This document shows, one piece after another, positions 1 to 9,895 of a stretch of DNA of 64,000 bases (positions within the stretch are counted from its first letter, which is position 1; every line of letters begins with the position of its first letter). The notes beneath the pieces are model-generated. The model had not been told where the DNA came from and did no database searches. It saw only the letters and a program-made list of their open reading frames with translations. Location of the stretch: assembly GCA_016710595.1 (NCBI GenBank), contig JADJVM010000008.1, forward strand, positions 1,178,001 to 1,242,000, written 5' to 3'. The position numbers were made by a program, and so were the translations under genes. The DNA is from Niastella sp. Lineage in GTDB: Bacteria > Bacteroidota > Bacteroidia > Chitinophagales > Chitinophagaceae.

Positions 1-96
1 CTCAGTAAACTTTGCTTCTCAAACTGCAAACAGCATTAAAAACCGGATAGCAGCCAACAAAAAAGAAAATTGTTGCGGGTTTAGTTTCTGAAAATA

Positions 97-131
97 AAAA
101 AGCAGGCCTTTTAAAAAGTCCTGCTTTATTA
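97..131 (-). terminator. Probable Rho-independent terminator, possibly bidirectional
   Basis: AAAGCAGG (99-106) pairs with CCTGCTTT (120-127), and an inner CTTTT/AAAAG stem extends the pairing. Read on the minus strand the stem is followed by a run rich in T, which suits the end of the long leftward Rhs operon whose last gene stops at 355. On the plus strand the following sequence is also T-rich, so it may work both ways. Confidence 0.55.
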
Positions 132-243
132 TAAAATTTTTACTGAGCGATTAATTTTCGGTTAGCTTTCATCTAAACTTCCTGCCGGATATCCGAACAT
201 CTTACTTGCGAAAGCACTGGTAGGTTGCAGGGCCCTTTATCAG

Positions 244-266
244 GTCCTGAGTTGCAAACTCAGGAC
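244..266. repeat. Perfect inverted repeat (10-bp stem, 3-nt loop)
   Basis: GTCCTGAGTT (244-253) and AACTCAGGAC (257-266) are exact reverse complements around GCA. There is no T-run after it on either strand, so it is not an obvious intrinsic terminator. It could be a REP-like element, a transposase target or a 3'-end stabilising hairpin. I saw no second copy in the window. Confidence 0.6.
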
Positions 267-354
267 AGCAACACAAATTTTAATACTATCAGCTTTGCTG
301 GTTAGGAAAGCTACGGATAGCGGGGTTGTTGAGTACCAATATCCAAGAGTATGC

Positions 355-825
355 TTAAAAATTAGCCTCATTCACATCAAAGCGATGTAGATTATTTGAA
401 CTGTCCACATAAACAAAAACATAATAAGGATATGTAACTAACTGAGAGAATTTATACCAATTACCTTTTTCTAAGTTACCAATGGTTTTAGTTTTAATTT
501 CACCCCGGTTTGACCACCAAAAAAAACCATTCCATGAATTAAAATAAACTTTTCTTATTGTATATTTTTCCCCATTGTATTTAACATTGCCTACATATAA
601 AAATGAAGTATCATTTTCTAATTTAGTTTGCAATTCAGATTGCGGCAATTTCTTAAATGGATTTAATAGGCTATCTTTTTTGACTTTCTGTTTAGTTATT
701 TTTATAGCGTTTGCTTGCTCATCCCAATGAGGATTGATTATATAAGCAGAAGTTATTTTTATTTTTTTCTGTACACAGCCAATATGAGTGACGATAAATA
801 GTAGCAAATAAATAATGGGTTTCAT
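355..825 (-). CDS. Small lipoprotein, candidate immunity protein for the upstream Rhs toxin
   Basis: This 156-residue protein has a short hydrophobic N-terminus followed by the lipobox-like HIGC (Cys17), so it is probably a lipidated envelope protein. I do not recognise the mature domain, which is rich in Lys, Asn, Tyr and Trp and contains a WNGFFWWSNRG stretch. Its start codon lies 5 nt after the stop of the giant Rhs gene, and it is the last gene of the operon. In polymorphic-toxin loci that slot holds the cognate immunity gene, and a periplasm-facing lipoprotein would suit protection from a membrane-attacking phospholipase. The gene is visibly more AT-rich than the Rhs body, as is usual for exchangeable toxin tips. 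The immunity role is inferred from position only. Confidence 0.6.
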   Translation of the reverse strand: MKPIIYLLLFIVTHIGCVQKKIKITSAYIINPHWDEQANAIKITKQKVKKDSLLNPFKKLPQSELQTKLENDTSFLYVGNVKYNGEKYTIRKVYFNSWNGFFWWSNRGEIKTKTIGNLEKGNWYKFSQLVTYPYYVFVYVDSSNNLHRFDVNEANF

Positions 826-830
826 AATAG

Positions 831-3800
831 TTAATTTTCTTTAGGTATTGCAGCTATCACACCACCTACTATCGGGTCATGTTTTAAGAAATCACCTTTT
901 AACTCATCCCATTTTTTTGATTCTACTCCTTTATCAATTTTCCATTGCTTGTATGTCGCCAAAGCATTAATCATAATTCCCTGCCCTTCCATTGAAAGCT
1001 GCATTTCTCCTGACCATGATGTACGATATGGGGTTTCAACACCTTCAACCTTCTTAAAGGGATTTGTATAATCATTGATGCGCTGCACCATATCCCTATC
1101 AGCCTGAACAGTACGGGTATCTTCTAAAAATCCTTCGTAGGGTCTGCCGCCCTTTGCAATATCAGCTTTTACAACATCTTCATAGTCTTTATCATGTCTT
1201 TTTGCTATCGCATCAGACCAATCAATCGGCTGAAAGTTGAAATTATAGTTCTTGCTTTCCTCCCCTCCATCATAAGTTATGGAACCAGGCCCAGAATATA
1301 ATCCATGAAATGCAATATCGTTTGTTACACTATTTTGTCGCTGATCCCATTCAGTGTTATAGATTTCTCCACTGCTATTATAGTAGTTGTGAAGAACGCC
1401 TTTGCCTTCGGGGCCATAAGAAGCAGAATTGTAAAAACCAGCAGTAGTGCCTCCTAATGCTTTTATCTCTTTGTCTGTCTTTTTGTACAAAAGCTCCGAC
1501 TTAGTACTACCGTCAAAAAAATGATGTACAGTGACATATTCCAACCCATCTAAATCCACACCATCAATTGGTCTATTACTTGCAAATTGATAAGGCGTTA
1601 GTTCAGGGTAAGATTTGTAAAGTGGGTCTGTTGAAAGGAAGCGACCTAAAGCAGGGCTATAAATCCTAAACCCGTAATCGTATGTTGTAGTGCTTGAAGT
1701 TTCCTTGTCTTGCTCCTTCCCATTAAAACCGTAGCGATAATTTTCAGAATCCCATTTTCTGCTACTAAGCCCAATACCAAAAGGTCCATAATCTGTAGCA
1801 CTTACGACATCTGATACATAATAATCAATTATAGTATTATCATTGGTATGCTGATTTTTCTTGTCAGAAATAACTGTTAAACAATTTTGTAAGTGATTTG
1901 ATAACTCAAAGAGCTTATTGCCTCTTTCAAATGAGACATTTGTTGCAGTTCCAGTCATAGATTCTACATCACTATTTCTGTTAAATATTCCAATCCGGCT
2001 GCTGCCATAAATATGTGACTCTATCTGTGTTAGAGGGCTGGTATTTACCCCACTTTTCTTTTCGTATATACTCATTATATTCCCCCCCGCATCTCTAATA
2101 TACCATGTTGTTTTTTCCTCAGTTGTTTTGCTAATACGGTTGCCAGAACCATCGTATGTATATTCGACATTAGTTTCAGGACTTCCTGTTTTTTTCTTAA
2201 TCACTTTCGCTACTTTTCCGTACACATTCCATTCTATCATCATCCTTCCGGGACTTTGCGGATCATAAATATACTCCGATTTATCCTGTATTAAATTTCC
2301 AATCAGGTCATATTTATAATTTCCATCAAGTTGTCCCTGTTTAATGTCATTGTATTTGGGATAATCGGGGTCACTTGCATCTGATGCTGCATCCATAACT
2401 TTATCAAATTTGTTTGTGCCAGCCGTATAACTATAAGTTAAGTTATCCATACCAGTATTTGTAGAATTAGAACGGTCAGCATCCCCATTGCGCTTGTATG
2501 TTTTAATATTACCATTTGCATCATAAGATATTTCCTCCCGGTAGTGTTGCAACGCTGAAACATTCCAACTGTTAGTGTTACTGTTAAGGCCGTTGTAAGT
2601 GTACATTTGGGTTAGCCTGTTAAGCTGGTCGTAGCGATAAGTGTAGAGCAACGGCTGGCCAAGCTTGGGAAGATTTACGCTCATAGCAGCAATATTGCCA
2701 TTAAACAAGGACTTAAAGCCAGTGCCTGCTGCGGCAGCATCCGCAAATGGTTTGTAGCTGGCATTTGTATTTATAGGCGCATAATCTTTCTCTATGGCAT
2801 TACTATAATAATGCAGCGCAAATCCATAAGCATCCCGGGCAAATAATTTATTGGGGCTATTTATTTTTCCATCCTCACCCATATCATAATTACCTTCTGA
2901 TACGGTACTACTGTTAACTCCTTTGAGCCAGCCTTGTAAAGTATATGCATAATCTAATCCTTGTACTTGATTTTCGCCTAACTCCATCCTGGCAAGTGGC
3001 CCATGCTTGTAGTATTTGTAAGCAGCCTCTTGCTCCCAGTATATTCTATCAAAACTTGTACTAACCGAAGTTAACCTGTTTTCCGGGTCATATTCATATC
3101 TATGATAAAATGCATCGATCTTACCAGGTTGATAGGCTACTTCATTCACTTTTCCACTTATAAGATCATACTTATATTCTATTTTTTTCCATCGGTTATT
3201 GGCATCATTCATTATACCCACCCGGTAATCCTGTAGCAAAACATTCACATTTCCGTGTATATCATAACTGTAGAAAGTAGCCGCATTCCATTCCGGCGAG
3301 CCAACAGTATTATTATCTTTTACATAGCTATAGCTTACCCTGTTTCGCAAGTTTTGCTGGCAAAGTAAATTATTATTTGGGTCAGCAGGATCGCAGAATG
3401 GCGGGTATGCTTCATCGTACACTGTGCGGGTTATCTGTCGTTTTAAAAGCTCTTTTCCCTGCATCCAGGTAGAAAATGCCATTGGGTCTTGTGTAGTGCC
3501 TTGTGTTACTCCAGAACCTGGTATTTCGCAAACCTCTTTAATACGACCTAAATCATCGTAGTCAGTATAGCTGAATGCACTCACAGCGGTTGTTGCCTGC
3601 TTGGCATTTTGGCTTATTACCAGCCTTCCCAGCCTGTCATAATAAAATTTGCTAATGTCAGCATCCGGCGTTCTTTGAGCGGTTACCTGCCCAAGGGTAT
3701 TATAAAAATACCTTGTCTCCATTGTATGGTTTGGTCCAAGCCTTGTACCGGCAACATTTGCTGCCTGCACGTTGTTATAAAACGCATCTGTAAAATCGGG

Positions 3801-6800
3801 CTTGGCACCTTCTGGCGGAACTGTTTTTACCAAATTTCCGGCCTGGTCGTAATAATACAGTGTGTAATGATACTCCGTAGGTGTGTACCTTACCGTAAAC
3901 TGCTCAAGGTTACGTGCGCCGAGGCATTTAGCCTGGTAAATCCTGTCGAACCTTGCCAATTGCAGTTCAATATAGAGGTTATACTGCTCTACAGCGGAAT
4001 TATGCGCTAATTGTGCCAAATAAGCACAAGGGTCGTCCGGCGGGCTTGTTACAGAAGGATATTGCGGCTCGTTGAGGCCACAGAGCCGTGGTGGTAAAAT
4101 AACCGTACTGCCGGTGCCGGAAGAAACAAGTTTTATTATTTCTTCATCTACTATTCCGCAGGCAAAAGCATCTATGCTGCAGTTTCCGAGCGCCCAATCT
4201 GTTATTTGCTTATAAGTCAGGTTTATTTGATAAAAATAATTGAAGAAAGCAGCAAAATCTTCTTCGCAATTTTCAGGCAGGTTAGCGGGGTGGAACTGGT
4301 AATAAGCATTCTTTATACCAACCACTTTGGAACAGGTCAATAATGTGCCATTATCTGCCGGGGCAAACATAAGCGGAATACCCACACTTTGGTAGATACG
4401 CACAATGTCTTCCCACTGATGCTTTTGCAACGGTTTAAATGCCTGCAAATACATATCCTTAAATATGTCTTGCTTTAGCTTTTGAGGGAACTGGTAACCT
4501 CCAAATTTTGAAAGATAGCCGTTCAGTAAATCCTGCAATTTGGCAGTATCCCTTGTATTGCAAATACCCACTTCATATTTAAGAAGGTTGCGGTAGTATT
4601 CCTCTAAGTCTCCTTCTGTTATAGAAATGCCATATTGCATATTTACAAAATCGGTATAGTTTTTCAGGCAATCTGTTCCAAAATAGCCAGCAGGGTCGGG
4701 ATAGAGGTTCAGGAATTTTTTCTCGGCGTTGAGTAGCTGGAACTCAGAGCTGATGGGTATTGAATCGCAGATAAGCGGCGGGAAGCAGCCGCACTGCATT
4801 ACATACAAATTGATAATATCATCAAATAATTGGTAGGATGTACCAAAATGCTGGTTAAACTGGGTCAAAAACTGATCTTTACAATCTGGGCCACTAATCT
4901 GCTGGCTTTTAAAATCATCTACAAATTGCGTTAATACTTCGCAATCGAGGTACTTGCCGCAAACTTCCGGGTTAATGCCACATTCCTTAATAAAAATATT
5001 CATCAACTGCTGGTACGAATAGTTTGTATTCATTATCCCATTCATGTACTGCGTAAAGCAGTCCATACAATACTGGATGGTTTCCTTGGGGTATTGTGAT
5101 ACGCATTGACACCCTCCTTCTTTATACTTTTCAAGATGCATTTGCAAGAACTCACAGGTGTAAGGCGGACCACAAATGTTGATCTTGTCGATACATTTTA
5201 AAACCAGTTCATCTATTTGCTGTGGCGTATAACTTGTTTGAAAATGATTATTGAAGAATACATAGAAAAGGGAATCGCAATCCGGTTGCAGCCAGGGTTG
5301 TGTTTCCCGGTACAAACGGATGACCTCTAAAATAGCATAGCAGTTGTTTGCTCCGCAAATGTCAAGGTCTTTTCCGCAGAGTGCTTTGTACAAATCTTTT
5401 AATTCCTGCCAAGTATATGCAGTACCGTGCAACTGGTTGAAAAAATTGGTAAATGCTGTTGAACAGACGGGCTGCGGGTTTTGCTGGGCATACCACTGCA
5501 TAAACTGCTCGATCACAAGATTAAACTTACTGCATGTCATACCGATATTACAAACATCCGGCAAATGCCCGCACACCTGCATATACAAAGCTTCTATATC
5601 CTGCCATGTGTAAAAATTACCCGTAGCCTGGTTAAAGAACTGTACAAACAATAAGCGGCAGTTTTCTCCTGTAAGCGTATCTCCATATAATAATTTAAAG
5701 GCCGTTACCAGAGAATCGAGGTAATCGCATGGGTAAGTAGTGGTACTGTCGCATACTTTGCCGAACTGTATATATTCCCGCCAGTTTTTCCGGAAGCCCG
5801 TATGGTAATTCATGTACTGTTCAAAAACAAGGTTCGCATTTACCTGTGCTTCATCTGCCGGTAATTCATAAGGTGCCGTGGCGATGGCTGGAAATTTATT
5901 CCGGAAAGCAGTTACATGGTCTGCATACTCCTGACAACTGATACAGGTTTCAGTGGCCGTGCCATAGCAGGTTAAAAAGCCCGGTATGGTTATGGGTTCA
6001 GGATAAGTTTTGCAATTAGGTGTACCATTGCATCCGTTTGTAAGCGTATCCATCAATCCCTGCGAAATCGTAACCCCATACTTATACTGTATATACTGCA
6101 CCAGCGTTCCCTGATAATTGTCAGCCAGTTTTTTTGCCCTGAGTTCAGTAAGCCTGTCGCAAACGCACTCGTCCTGGGTTAATATAACCTGGCCATTGGA
6201 TGGTAGGGCCTGTTTATCATATTTTTTGGGGTAAGTAATCAAATAAGGATGACAAAGCTGCGTAATATTGATATTGTTCTGCGCAAAGATTGCTGTAATG
6301 GCTTCTTCAAAATCATCATATTGCCTGGGGTCGCCGGGTATTTCAGAAGCTGACCCTAAAAAATGATAAGGATCGCTGCCACGTACACAAATATCTTTTA
6401 ACTCATCTGTGATCTGTGTAAGCAAATTATTCCTGACAGCTATAGGTAAATTCCTGATCTGATCGCATTGCATTAAATTCTCTATCCAAATTGCCCGGTA
6501 TCCTTCACAGGTTTGGGCATAAGCAACAGCTTGCTGGTTGTTAACTGCACCCTGGCCTGTACCCTGGTTTCCGCTGTTAACAGCAGTCATGTAAGGGTCA
6601 TTCGTAACCAATCTGTCGAATTTGGCAAATCTTGGTTCATAATCAAGGGTTATAAGTAAATCGGTAAGCGCACCCGGAGCAAGCTGTAGCCTTGTATCAT
6701 AAAAATCCTGCAAATGATTTTCTTTTTCCGTTAAATACAAATCCCTGAATATCTGCCATACTTTATCCCAATCACCATTGCAATCGTTCAGGTTAAAAGG

Positions 6801-9800
6801 AGGCTTTTTAGGTGCATTTAAAATGCAGTCAGATTGCATGGGCGATCCATTAGCATTCATGCAATGGATACTCATCCAGGCTATCTGCCACATACTCAAA
6901 TGATGTACTATAATTTGATTATTTGGATCCCTGACCTCCCGATAGCTTACCTCCATCAGGTTTTTCATGGCAGCTTTCCTGGCTGCATTTTCTGGCTTAC
7001 TGTAAAAGGGGTCAAGATTTAAAATATTGTTTATATAATTATTGGTAGCATTATTAGCAATGGCAAAACTGCTGGTTCTCTCAAGCTGTTCATCAAAATG
7101 ATAACTTGTCTCCAACTCATTTTTAGCAATCTGGTACTTACCCCATTCAGGATGATGGGTAATTAATGCCCTTGTCCAACTGCCCCTGAAAATTGGCTCA
7201 AATTCTTCTGCGGTGCTGAAAGAAAATCCGGTAGTTCCGTCCGGCAGGGTTGTGTAAGCTGTGGCATCCACATTATTGGTTTCGTCTAAATAAAATGCCT
7301 GCCCAGCCCCAGTAGAAAGTAATGTGAATGGGTTTTTATAAGGGGGACTCAGACTCAGGATTCTCGGTTTGTAAATGCTGAATGCCTTGGTCTTGTCGGC
7401 CAGCCTTGCATACTGTCCATCCGGTGGCGTAACATCATGCAACATCTCGTAATAAATGCTCTGTAACTTACTGTCAGGTTCGGCGCAGAGCTGATTACAC
7501 TGCTCCATATTCTGATCGTAGGAAGCATGTATGGTTGCTTCCAGTTCGGGCGATGCAGTACTGTAACCCAATTCCAGCAAAAACTTCGCCTTGAACTCCG
7601 CATACGTGCCCACGGCAGTTGTACAAGTGGCACAAGTAGGATTGCAATTGCTCTCCTGCAACATCACCTGGTAGGTGGAATCATAAAATTCCTGGAAAGT
7701 TTTACAAACATTCTTTATTTTAAACAAATTGTCCTTATACCATTGCTGACCTGCGGCACTTAAACTCAATACTTTACTGACTGTATATTCACCTTCCTCC
7801 AGCAGGATTTGCTCATTTATTACTGTGATAGAGGGGGCAGGCGTACAGGTAATATCGGGAGTAGTTCCCAGTGTAAAATTTGTACGGTTTAATATCCGCT
7901 CAAATGTGCCGCAACTGTTTGTGATCCTTATTTCAAGATCGTACAGGCAATCGTAACACACATTTTGCCCTGCTGGAGTGCAGGCCAGAATTTCAGCACT
8001 CTGTGGATTTAAAGAATAATTAAATGTATATGTAGCGGCCTTGGGTACAACCAGTGTCTTAACGGCTGCAATATTCCTTCCCTGGATAATATTATTTTGA
8101 GGAGTGAGTAAAGATTCTGTAACGATCCGTCCGCTGTTTACCATATCAGTATAAGAGGGTAATGCCTCTACATTTGATGGCGGAACGCCTGCAAGGGCGG
8201 TTGCAATGGTTTTCCCGGTCATATCCTGGTAGCTCACGCTATACTGTCCATTTGCATCACGTACCATATTTTTAAAATAATGGCTGGCATCACCTACCTC
8301 CGTTCCAAAAAGCGCCACCAGTTCTTTAGGATTTGCCGTACCGTAAAAATATCTTGTAGCATGATCGGGATCGGTGGCAGCTCCAAATTTATGTGTTGGG
8401 CCCACACCGCTTTGAGCGGCTATCCTGCCGGTTGCATCCTGAACGTAACGGGTTTCTGTATAAGGATAGCCCTGGGCATCAGGTATAAATTTGTTCTCCG
8501 CAATATCTTTTTGCGGATTGTTTGGTGAATAATAATTGGAAGCCCCAAATCCATTATCCAGTGTTGCCGAAAGGGTATTACAAACAGAAGCATTGGGCTG
8601 AACCAGGTCATACATATCCTTTCTGTACACACCTGTTTCACCTGTAAAGCGGTTAAAATTTTGGGCATACTGAATAACCGTACTCAAAGTTGGTGCAGGT
8701 AATACCTGGATAGAGGGACGACCCTGGTAATCATAAAATGTCTCTGCCACTACGGTGGTTTGGGTGACATTATCTTTGGTAACCGTTTGCCTGCTTCTTA
8801 ACGTTCCGTCAAAATACTGAATAACCGTTTTTCTCTTCCCTTCTTCTGCAAAACTTGTACTTGCCTGCCAGTTGAGATTTGTCTGATGCCCGTTATGAAC
8901 AAAATAAGTCACACCCGTTGTTCCTGCTGCACTCCATTGACCGTTTACAAGCCTCCCGCTTACCAGGTATTGAACAGGCCTTACCCGGTAAAATAAATAA
9001 CCCAAACCATCGTATAGCATCGGAACATTATAATGAGGAGGCTCATTTACAAATTTATTTTCAACAGTAACACGGCTGGAATTATCCGTAAAAATCAAGT
9101 TCGCATCAAAAACACCGCCTGTCTTATACCTGTTGATTACGTTCGCATCTGCCCAGGCCCATTCAATATCGTAATGCGTTAACCCGCTCACCGCATTTTC
9201 ATCCCAACTTACTTTCAACTCATCCACCGTTGCGGCACTGCCATTATCAGCAAGGCCGGCCACCTGCTCTGAGGTATTAAAAAAATAATCACGGGTGATG
9301 TCCATCCTGTTTTCCATCCGTAAAACTTCTGTTACATCCCAGGTTGACCCGAAATTATCAATGGAAACAATGGTAACTTTTACCTTGCGGGCTTGTGTAA
9401 AATGCTTGTATTGACGGGCATCATATTTTGCCCCTTCAGCCTTTTTATAATCAACTGTAAGCTCCAGGTTATTTTCAGTTACAACCACCCCGTCCAGCTT
9501 TGTATATTCCAGGTTGTACACAACCTTGCATTTAAAATCAGTTGTAATATACTTTGTGGTCTTTTCATCTACCAGCAAGGTAACTACATTGGTATAAAAT
9601 TGAGGCTTGGTCAAATCTATCCGTACCCTTGTGGCCGGATTCTCGTACACCAGGTCAATATTCTCCCTGAATGCATTGGGAATCATTTCTCCCAACTTAC
9701 CCTCAAACACCAAAACCCTGCTGGGGTCATTGGCTGCCCTTAAAGGAGCAGTAATAGCCAGTAGAAATACGACTACAAACATTCTTACAAAATACCTGCA

Positions 9801-9812
9801 ACCTGTTTTCAT
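831..9812 (-). CDS. Giant Sec-exported Rhs/YD-repeat protein with a PLA2-like C-terminal toxin domain
   Basis: With the ATG at 9812 the product is 2993 residues and begins with a signal peptide (MKTGCRYFVRMF, hydrophobic core, cut near LRA-AND). The frame is open to 9887, but only with a TTG start and no signal-like N-terminus. A DUF6443-like segment lies near residues 305-400 (QYFDGTLRSRQTVTKD, YDYQGRPS). About seven Cys-rich repeats of roughly 62 residues follow (about 1360-1755 and 1845-1890). YD repeats (YDxxGRL, YDLIGNL) lead to the Rhs core, with YDYGFRIYSPALGRFLSTDP starting at 2711. The tip after the core has YSGPGS at 2839-2844 and RHDKDY with His2873-Asp2874, followed by an ADRDM segment. 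That order matches the calcium loop and HDxxY catalytic helix of parvovirus-type phospholipase A2 domains. I see no type IX C-terminal sorting domain. Family Rhs assignment is firm; the PLA2 assignment is by motif. Confidence 0.9.
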   Translation of the reverse strand: MKTGCRYFVRMFVVVFLLAITAPLRAANDPSRVLVFEGKLGEMIPNAFRENIDLVYENPATRVRIDLTKPQFYTNVVTLLVDEKTTKYITTDFKCKVVYNLEYTKLDGVVVTENNLELTVDYKKAEGAKYDARQYKHFTQARKVKVTIVSIDNFGSTWDVTEVLRMENRMDITRDYFFNTSEQVAGLADNGSAATVDELKVSWDENAVSGLTHYDIEWAWADANVINRYKTGGVFDANLIFTDNSSRVTVENKFVNEPPHYNVPMLYDGLGYLFYRVRPVQYLVSGRLVNGQWSAAGTTGVTYFVHNGHQTNLNWQASTSFAEEGKRKTVIQYFDGTLRSRQTVTKDNVTQTTVVAETFYDYQGRPSIQVLPAPTLSTVIQYAQNFNRFTGETGVYRKDMYDLVQPNASVCNTLSATLDNGFGASNYYSPNNPQKDIAENKFIPDAQGYPYTETRYVQDATGRIAAQSGVGPTHKFGAATDPDHATRYFYGTANPKELVALFGTEVGDASHYFKNMVRDANGQYSVSYQDMTGKTIATALAGVPPSNVEALPSYTDMVNSGRIVTESLLTPQNNIIQGRNIAAVKTLVVPKAATYTFNYSLNPQSAEILACTPAGQNVCYDCLYDLEIRITNSCGTFERILNRTNFTLGTTPDITCTPAPSITVINEQILLEEGEYTVSKVLSLSAAGQQWYKDNLFKIKNVCKTFQEFYDSTYQVMLQESNCNPTCATCTTAVGTYAEFKAKFLLELGYSTASPELEATIHASYDQNMEQCNQLCAEPDSKLQSIYYEMLHDVTPPDGQYARLADKTKAFSIYKPRILSLSPPYKNPFTLLSTGAGQAFYLDETNNVDATAYTTLPDGTTGFSFSTAEEFEPIFRGSWTRALITHHPEWGKYQIAKNELETSYHFDEQLERTSSFAIANNATNNYINNILNLDPFYSKPENAARKAAMKNLMEVSYREVRDPNNQIIVHHLSMWQIAWMSIHCMNANGSPMQSDCILNAPKKPPFNLNDCNGDWDKVWQIFRDLYLTEKENHLQDFYDTRLQLAPGALTDLLITLDYEPRFAKFDRLVTNDPYMTAVNSGNQGTGQGAVNNQQAVAYAQTCEGYRAIWIENLMQCDQIRNLPIAVRNNLLTQITDELKDICVRGSDPYHFLGSASEIPGDPRQYDDFEEAITAIFAQNNINITQLCHPYLITYPKKYDKQALPSNGQVILTQDECVCDRLTELRAKKLADNYQGTLVQYIQYKYGVTISQGLMDTLTNGCNGTPNCKTYPEPITIPGFLTCYGTATETCISCQEYADHVTAFRNKFPAIATAPYELPADEAQVNANLVFEQYMNYHTGFRKNWREYIQFGKVCDSTTTYPCDYLDSLVTAFKLLYGDTLTGENCRLLFVQFFNQATGNFYTWQDIEALYMQVCGHLPDVCNIGMTCSKFNLVIEQFMQWYAQQNPQPVCSTAFTNFFNQLHGTAYTWQELKDLYKALCGKDLDICGANNCYAILEVIRLYRETQPWLQPDCDSLFYVFFNNHFQTSYTPQQIDELVLKCIDKINICGPPYTCEFLQMHLEKYKEGGCQCVSQYPKETIQYCMDCFTQYMNGIMNTNYSYQQLMNIFIKECGINPEVCGKYLDCEVLTQFVDDFKSQQISGPDCKDQFLTQFNQHFGTSYQLFDDIINLYVMQCGCFPPLICDSIPISSEFQLLNAEKKFLNLYPDPAGYFGTDCLKNYTDFVNMQYGISITEGDLEEYYRNLLKYEVGICNTRDTAKLQDLLNGYLSKFGGYQFPQKLKQDIFKDMYLQAFKPLQKHQWEDIVRIYQSVGIPLMFAPADNGTLLTCSKVVGIKNAYYQFHPANLPENCEEDFAAFFNYFYQINLTYKQITDWALGNCSIDAFACGIVDEEIIKLVSSGTGSTVILPPRLCGLNEPQYPSVTSPPDDPCAYLAQLAHNSAVEQYNLYIELQLARFDRIYQAKCLGARNLEQFTVRYTPTEYHYTLYYYDQAGNLVKTVPPEGAKPDFTDAFYNNVQAANVAGTRLGPNHTMETRYFYNTLGQVTAQRTPDADISKFYYDRLGRLVISQNAKQATTAVSAFSYTDYDDLGRIKEVCEIPGSGVTQGTTQDPMAFSTWMQGKELLKRQITRTVYDEAYPPFCDPADPNNNLLCQQNLRNRVSYSYVKDNNTVGSPEWNAATFYSYDIHGNVNVLLQDYRVGIMNDANNRWKKIEYKYDLISGKVNEVAYQPGKIDAFYHRYEYDPENRLTSVSTSFDRIYWEQEAAYKYYKHGPLARMELGENQVQGLDYAYTLQGWLKGVNSSTVSEGNYDMGEDGKINSPNKLFARDAYGFALHYYSNAIEKDYAPINTNASYKPFADAAAAGTGFKSLFNGNIAAMSVNLPKLGQPLLYTYRYDQLNRLTQMYTYNGLNSNTNSWNVSALQHYREEISYDANGNIKTYKRNGDADRSNSTNTGMDNLTYSYTAGTNKFDKVMDAASDASDPDYPKYNDIKQGQLDGNYKYDLIGNLIQDKSEYIYDPQSPGRMMIEWNVYGKVAKVIKKKTGSPETNVEYTYDGSGNRISKTTEEKTTWYIRDAGGNIMSIYEKKSGVNTSPLTQIESHIYGSSRIGIFNRNSDVESMTGTATNVSFERGNKLFELSNHLQNCLTVISDKKNQHTNDNTIIDYYVSDVVSATDYGPFGIGLSSRKWDSENYRYGFNGKEQDKETSSTTTYDYGFRIYSPALGRFLSTDPLYKSYPELTPYQFASNRPIDGVDLDGLEYVTVHHFFDGSTKSELLYKKTDKEIKALGGTTAGFYNSASYGPEGKGVLHNYYNSSGEIYNTEWDQRQNSVTNDIAFHGLYSGPGSITYDGGEESKNYNFNFQPIDWSDAIAKRHDKDYEDVVKADIAKGGRPYEGFLEDTRTVQADRDMVQRINDYTNPFKKVEGVETPYRTSWSGEMQLSMEGQGIMINALATYKQWKIDKGVESKKWDELKGDFLKHDPIVGGVIAAIPKEN

Positions 9813-9895
9813 AAACATAAGTGTTATTGCGTTTCTGAAATACCTGGTAACTTTAATGCAGCACCAGGTCATTTGAATTGTATTCAATAATTGGT

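Larger units (their letters stand above)
1..354. other. Intergenic region downstream of the Rhs operon, with two hairpins
   Basis: I find no convincing gene here. It holds a terminator-like stem-loop (99-127), a perfect 10-bp palindrome CGGATATCCG (186-195) and a perfect 10-bp inverted repeat with a 3-nt loop (244-266). A short minus-strand open frame (about 168-235) ends in FGYPAGSLDES before a stop but has no start, so it may be a fragment of a lost gene. DNA just downstream of Rhs operons often collects displaced tips and transposon remnants, but nothing here can be assigned to one. Confidence 0.5.

Noticed and set aside
3609..9876. Numerous plus-strand open frames inside the Rhs gene (for example 9393-9743)
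   Set aside because: They are antisense to a gene with clear domain structure, have no recognisable motifs and show no start signals; they are shadows of the long coding frame.
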